DNA of 9,221 nt, taken from Flavobacteriales bacterium (GTDB lineage Bacteria > Bacteroidota > Bacteroidia > NS11-12g > UBA955). The notes beneath the pieces were generated by a model. It saw nothing but the letters and a program-made list of their open reading frames with translations, ran no database searches and had not been told where the DNA came from. Numbering within the stretch: the stretch's first letter is position 1; the number at the start of each line of letters is the position of its first letter. The stretch spans positions 1-9,221 of the forward strand of contig CANIZU010000063.1 in the NCBI GenBank assembly GCA_947472115.1, written 5' to 3'. Position numbers and translations under genes: made by a program. Positions 6,574 to 9,221 of the stretch are shown here, piece after piece.

Positions 6574-7224
6574 ATGAAATTGAAACACTTCGGTTACTTG
6601 TTTTTTACCACCTTGGTTTTGCTCGCTTCGATGCAAGCATGTAGTCATGATACCTACAGCGACCCCAATGGTCCAATTTGTTTTGAAAGAGACATATTGC
6701 CAATTTTTAATTCTAAGTGCGCGAGCAGTGGATGCCATGATGCAAGCAGTAGGGCAGAAGGGTATGTTTTGGATTCCTATAAACATATCACAAAAAGTGG
6801 CATTTCTAAAGGTCGGCCCAATTCATCGGAATTGTATACCATTATCGTTGATGGCGAAATGCCGCCAAAAAGAAGTCCAAAACTGACCAATGATGAAGTG
6901 AATTTAATTCATGATTGGATTGCCGCAGGAGCGAAAAATGGTATCAATTGCGTTTCTCGTTGCGACAGTTCACAATTTACATTTTCTAAATCTATCTTAC
7001 CGTTGATGAACAAGTATTGTGTAGGTTGTCATAGCGCTAGTAATCCATCGGCAGCTGTAGATGTTTCTTCTTATTCAGGTGTAAAAGCTTCAATTTCAAA
7101 AGGATTGATGAAATCTCTGGATCACACTGGATATTACCCCATGCCTAAAGGTGGAAGTAAATTGAGTGATTGTGAAATTAACCAAGTTAAAAATTGGATT
7201 AATGCAGGGGCCCTCAATAACTAA
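6574..7224 (+). CDS. Diheme c-type cytochrome lipoprotein (tandem duplicated domain)
   Basis: This 216-residue protein has an N-terminal lipoprotein-like signal (KHFGYLFFTTLVLLASMQAC, probable lipidated Cys23), although the lipobox is not canonical. Two homologous c-type cytochrome domains follow. Domain 1 (about 36-122) starts CFERDILPIFNSKC, has the unusual heme site C49-ASSG-C54-H55, and ends with GEMPPKRSPKLT and DWIAAGAKN. Domain 2 (about 130-216) starts CDSSQFTFSKSILPLMNKYC, has the standard heme site CVGCH (149-153), and ends with YPMPKGGSKLSDCEI and NWINAGALNN. Met96 and Met190 are candidate distal ligands. The ATG at 6574 is chosen because the in-frame upstream start at 6532 overlaps YceI and would spoil the signal peptide. 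The next gene encodes a one-domain homologue. The likely role is periplasmic electron transfer; the partner is unknown. Confidence 0.88.
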   Translation: MKLKHFGYLFFTTLVLLASMQACSHDTYSDPNGPICFERDILPIFNSKCASSGCHDASSRAEGYVLDSYKHITKSGISKGRPNSSELYTIIVDGEMPPKRSPKLTNDEVNLIHDWIAAGAKNGINCVSRCDSSQFTFSKSILPLMNKYCVGCHSASNPSAAVDVSSYSGVKASISKGLMKSLDHTGYYPMPKGGSKLSDCEINQVKNWINAGALNN

Positions 7225-7227
7225 TCA

Positions 7228-7590
7228 ATGAAAAAGTCGGTTTTTATTACAGGCGCGTTGGTTTTTTTGATTTCAATCTCTGGTTGTTATTACGATAACA
7301 AAACTGAAATGTATGGCACTGCTGTCTGCGATACAGCCAATCCAACTTATACTGCGATAATTCAACCCATGATCAACCAGAATTGTATTGGATGTCACGG
7401 TAGCAGTAGTCCTTCCGGCGGTGTATCTTTAACGACCTATGCGCAGGTAATTGTGGTGGCGACGAAAGGGAATTTGGAGGGGACAATGAATCAAAGTGGC
7501 GGTTATGCTCTGATGCCCCCAGGCGGTAAATTATCCGCTTGTAAACTGAATCAAATGGCTAAATGGATTCGTAACGGAGCGCCTCAATAA
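7228..7590 (+). CDS. Monoheme c-type cytochrome lipoprotein
   Basis: This 120-residue protein has a good lipoprotein signal (MKKSVFITGALVFLISISGC, lipidated Cys20). A single small cytochrome domain follows, homologous to domain 2 of the preceding gene: VCDTANPTYTAIIQPMINQNC, heme site CIGCH (53-57), then LMPPGGKLSACKLNQMAKWIRNGAP. Met96 of LMPPGG is the probable sixth heme ligand. Cys34 and Cys105 lie at the positions of Cys130 and Cys200 in the diheme protein and may form a structural disulfide. The gene starts 3 bases after its neighbour's stop and ends 3 bases before the barrel gene, so translational coupling is likely. It would be anchored to the inner or outer membrane facing the periplasm, or on the surface, and probably passes electrons. 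The donor and acceptor are unknown. Confidence 0.88.
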   Translation: MKKSVFITGALVFLISISGCYYDNKTEMYGTAVCDTANPTYTAIIQPMINQNCIGCHGSSSPSGGVSLTTYAQVIVVATKGNLEGTMNQSGGYALMPPGGKLSACKLNQMAKWIRNGAPQ

Positions 7591-7593
7591 AGT

Positions 7594-8472
7594 ATGATAA
7601 AAAGTAAAATCACTGTATGGTTATTGGGTGTGATATTGGCGTTGGTTGCCAGTCCTCTCAAAGCCCAATACTTTCCGCCTGATGTGAGTTTGGGTAGGAA
7701 AAGTTTAAGAATTATCAATTTGCACGGTGTGGCGGGCTTGCCTAAAGGACAATCAGAAATGTTCATTCAGCATCGCTTTGGGAATTTTGGATCTGGGGCT
7801 TACAATTGGTATGGTTTAGATCAAAGTTACATGCGCTTGGGATTCGATTTTGGTTTGAGCAACCGCTTAACCACCGGTGTTTCGCGCAGTAGCATGAACA
7901 AAATTGCCGATGCATATTTTAAATACCAATTCAAAGGCAAGGCTACCGATAAAGCCAATACTGAAAATGTGATGGCAAGTTGGTATTCCAATATCAGCGT
8001 GAATACCCAAGCGAAGGCCAGCATTTCATCGGAACCCTTTTATTTTTCAAACCGATTGAGGTTTATCAATACGTTGATTATAAGTAAAAACGTAAACGAT
8101 CGCCTGTTGTTGGCCGTTACGCCGAGTTTGGTACACGTGAACTTGGTTGATGCCGCTAATGAGTCGAACGATGTCGCTGTGATGGGTGCCTACGGCAGAA
8201 TGAAATTTTCGAATCGATATGCCGTAACCGCGGAAATCCAAAAGCCGTTTTTGCAAAGAATGCCATCGCCCTCTGGAGCCTTGAAAGATGTTTCTGTACC
8301 ACAAGATCCCTATTTGGGGTTAGGATTTGAGATTTTTACAGCCAAACATATGTTTCAGTTGAGTGTGAGCAACGCCCAATCCATGAATGAGGCATTTTTT
8401 ACCACCCAAAGCAATGGTTCTTTTGAATTGAAAAATCTGCGTTTCGGTTTTAATATAGTGAGGAGATGGTGA
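7594..8472 (+). CDS. DUF5777-like outer-membrane beta-barrel protein
   Basis: This 292-residue protein has a signal peptide (MIKSKITVWLLGVILALVASPLKA, cleaved before QYF). The mature part is made of alternating amphipathic strands with short turns, and it ends in GFNIVRRW, a terminal aromatic residue typical of outer-membrane beta-barrels recognised by BAM. It resembles the DUF5777 family through the HRFG signature (residues 60-63), the SYMRLGFDFGLSNRLTTGVSRS block and the DAYFKYQFKG segment. I recall this family being found near cytochromes and YceI in Bacteroidota, and no biochemical role is known to me. The following gene encodes a clear paralogue. It could be a pore, a scaffold or a ligand-binding barrel; the adjacent heme lipoproteins make a redox partnership plausible but unproven. 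Confidence 0.8.
   Translation: MIKSKITVWLLGVILALVASPLKAQYFPPDVSLGRKSLRIINLHGVAGLPKGQSEMFIQHRFGNFGSGAYNWYGLDQSYMRLGFDFGLSNRLTTGVSRSSMNKIADAYFKYQFKGKATDKANTENVMASWYSNISVNTQAKASISSEPFYFSNRLRFINTLIISKNVNDRLLLAVTPSLVHVNLVDAANESNDVAVMGAYGRMKFSNRYAVTAEIQKPFLQRMPSPSGALKDVSVPQDPYLGLGFEIFTAKHMFQLSVSNAQSMNEAFFTTQSNGSFELKNLRFGFNIVRRW
8461..8465 (+). promoter_or_regulatory. Shine-Dalgarno-like AGGAG before the second barrel gene
   Basis: AGGAG lies 9 bases upstream of the ATG at 8475, inside the last codons of the preceding barrel gene. Bacteroidota rarely rely on such sites and the other genes here lack one, so this may be chance. It mildly favours 8475 over the later in-frame ATG codons. Confidence 0.3.
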
Positions 8473-8474
8473 TC

Positions 8475-9221
8475 ATGAACAACAAAACAATGACTGAAAT
8501 GATCAAAAAAATGACGGTGGTATGCATCACCGGACTAATGTCGACGTCCATTTTCGCACAAGAAGATAGTAGTTTTTCTCTGTTCGATGAACCCAAGGCC
8601 CCGGTTGCTGAGAAGGTTCAATTTGCTTTTAAGACCACGAAAGTGGTGAATCTTCAGAGCTTGGAATTGATTGATGCGGGTGTTTTTGATTTCAAAATGA
8701 GCCATCGCTTTGGTGCTTTAAATAGTGGCGCAGCGAAATTCAACTCAGAGGATGCTGTGAATGCCTTCGGGCTGGATGTGGCCACAATCCGATTGGGTGG
8801 AGAATATGGAGTGAATGAAAACCTCATGGTGGGGTTGGGACGCTACAACGTAAAGTCGGAAAAAGGAGTGGATGCTTATGTGAAATATCGCCTCATGCAC
8901 CAGACATCGGATAATAAAAAGCCAGTTTCAATCCTGTTGCTTGGCGCCGTGGATTATAAAAATACGCGATACAATAGAACCATAATTGGCATAAATGGAC
9001 CCGTTTCCGTTCCCTGGGGAATCACAGGCAAACAACGTCTTTCGTTCGTAGGACAAGTGATCATCGGAAAAAAAGTGAACGACGATTTCTCTTGGGTGAT
9101 TTCTCCCACTGTGGTTCGTTCGGGTTTGAATCAAGTTTACAATGGATCCACCGAATCTTTTGTGTCAACTGGCGCCCCTCAAACCCAAATTGCATTGGGC
9201 ATGGGCTTCAGAAATAAATTG
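8475..9221 (+). CDS. Second DUF5777-like outer-membrane beta-barrel protein (3' end beyond window)
   Basis: The frame is open for 249 codons from the ATG at 8475 to the right edge, with no stop reached. A signal peptide is visible (KKMTVVCITGLMSTSIFA, cleaved before QED); ATG codons at 8490, 8499 and 8511 could also start it, and 8499 gives the most compact signal. After an acidic linker (SLFDEPKAPVAEK) the barrel resembles its upstream neighbour block by block. Shared pieces are VVNLQSLELIDAGVFDFKMSHRFG, then ATIRLGGEYGVNENLMVGLGR and VDAYVKYRLM. Both carry the HRFG signature. The visible end, IALGMGFRNKL, looks like one of the last strands, so little is probably missing. It starts 2 bases after the previous stop. 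It is a tandem paralogue rather than a copy, since side chains differ widely. Confidence 0.8.
   Translation, partial: MNNKTMTEMIKKMTVVCITGLMSTSIFAQEDSSFSLFDEPKAPVAEKVQFAFKTTKVVNLQSLELIDAGVFDFKMSHRFGALNSGAAKFNSEDAVNAFGLDVATIRLGGEYGVNENLMVGLGRYNVKSEKGVDAYVKYRLMHQTSDNKKPVSILLLGAVDYKNTRYNRTIIGINGPVSVPWGITGKQRLSFVGQVIIGKKVNDDFSWVISPTVVRSGLNQVYNGSTESFVSTGAPQTQIALGMGFRNKL

Noticed and set aside
8928..9134. Minus-strand 68-codon reading frame
   Set aside because: It lies antisense to the second barrel gene, whose continuous frame, signal peptide and homology to its neighbour are convincing.
1..9221. CRISPR array, insertion sequence or prophage remnants
   Set aside because: No spaced direct repeats, transposase or integrase motifs, or terminal inverted repeats were seen; tRNA-Cys shows no duplicated 3' end that would mark an integration site.

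Overview
The window looks like a chromosomal segment of a free-living Bacteroidota bacterium. The evidence is a type IX secretion (T9SS) C-terminal sorting domain at the left edge, promoter boxes of the Bacteroidota type (TAnnTTTG), A-rich rather than Shine-Dalgarno-like leaders before most genes, lipoprotein signal peptides, a tRNA gene without an encoded CCA end, and outer-membrane beta-barrels resembling the DUF5777 family. T9SS argues against gut Bacteroides and for an environmental Flavobacteriia, Cytophagia, Chitinophagia or Saprospiria relative. No mobile element, CRISPR array or integration scar was seen, and base composition looks even throughout.

Layout. Positions 1-284 (+) hold the 3' end of a secreted T9SS cargo protein. 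Positions 311-461 (-) hold a tRNA-Cys(GCA) gene with its own -7 box and a strong intrinsic terminator. Positions 527-3616 (-) hold a three-gene tripartite exporter operon, transcribed in the order lipoprotein membrane-fusion adaptor, FtsX/MacB-type permease, LolD/MacB-type ATPase. The adaptor carries an RxxxLxxxxxxS tip motif typical of TolC-docking adaptors, but no TolC homologue is in the window. A promoter with a TGAT-N4-ATCA palindrome near position -41 precedes this operon. Positions 3689-5404 (-) hold an exported YtcJ-like amidohydrolase. It is divergent from the next block across a 78-base intergenic region containing a perfect TTGCAAAT-N11-ATTTGCAA inverted repeat.

Positions 5483-9221 (+) hold a tightly packed operon of at least six envelope genes: a membrane-anchored OB-fold protein (tRNA_anti-like), a YceI-family periplasmic protein, a diheme c-type cytochrome lipoprotein, a monoheme c-type cytochrome lipoprotein, and two DUF5777-like outer-membrane beta-barrels. 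The second barrel runs off the right edge. Gaps are 9, 23, 3, 3 and 2 bases, so co-transcription is very likely. All six products are predicted to leave the cytoplasm or face the periplasm. YceI proteins are known as lipid or isoprenoid binders, and the cytochromes are redox carriers. A working inference is a redox module linking the periplasm to the outer membrane, perhaps a small porin-cytochrome-like conduit or a quinone/isoprenoid-linked process. No function is established from the sequence alone. This block is the most interesting part of the window.
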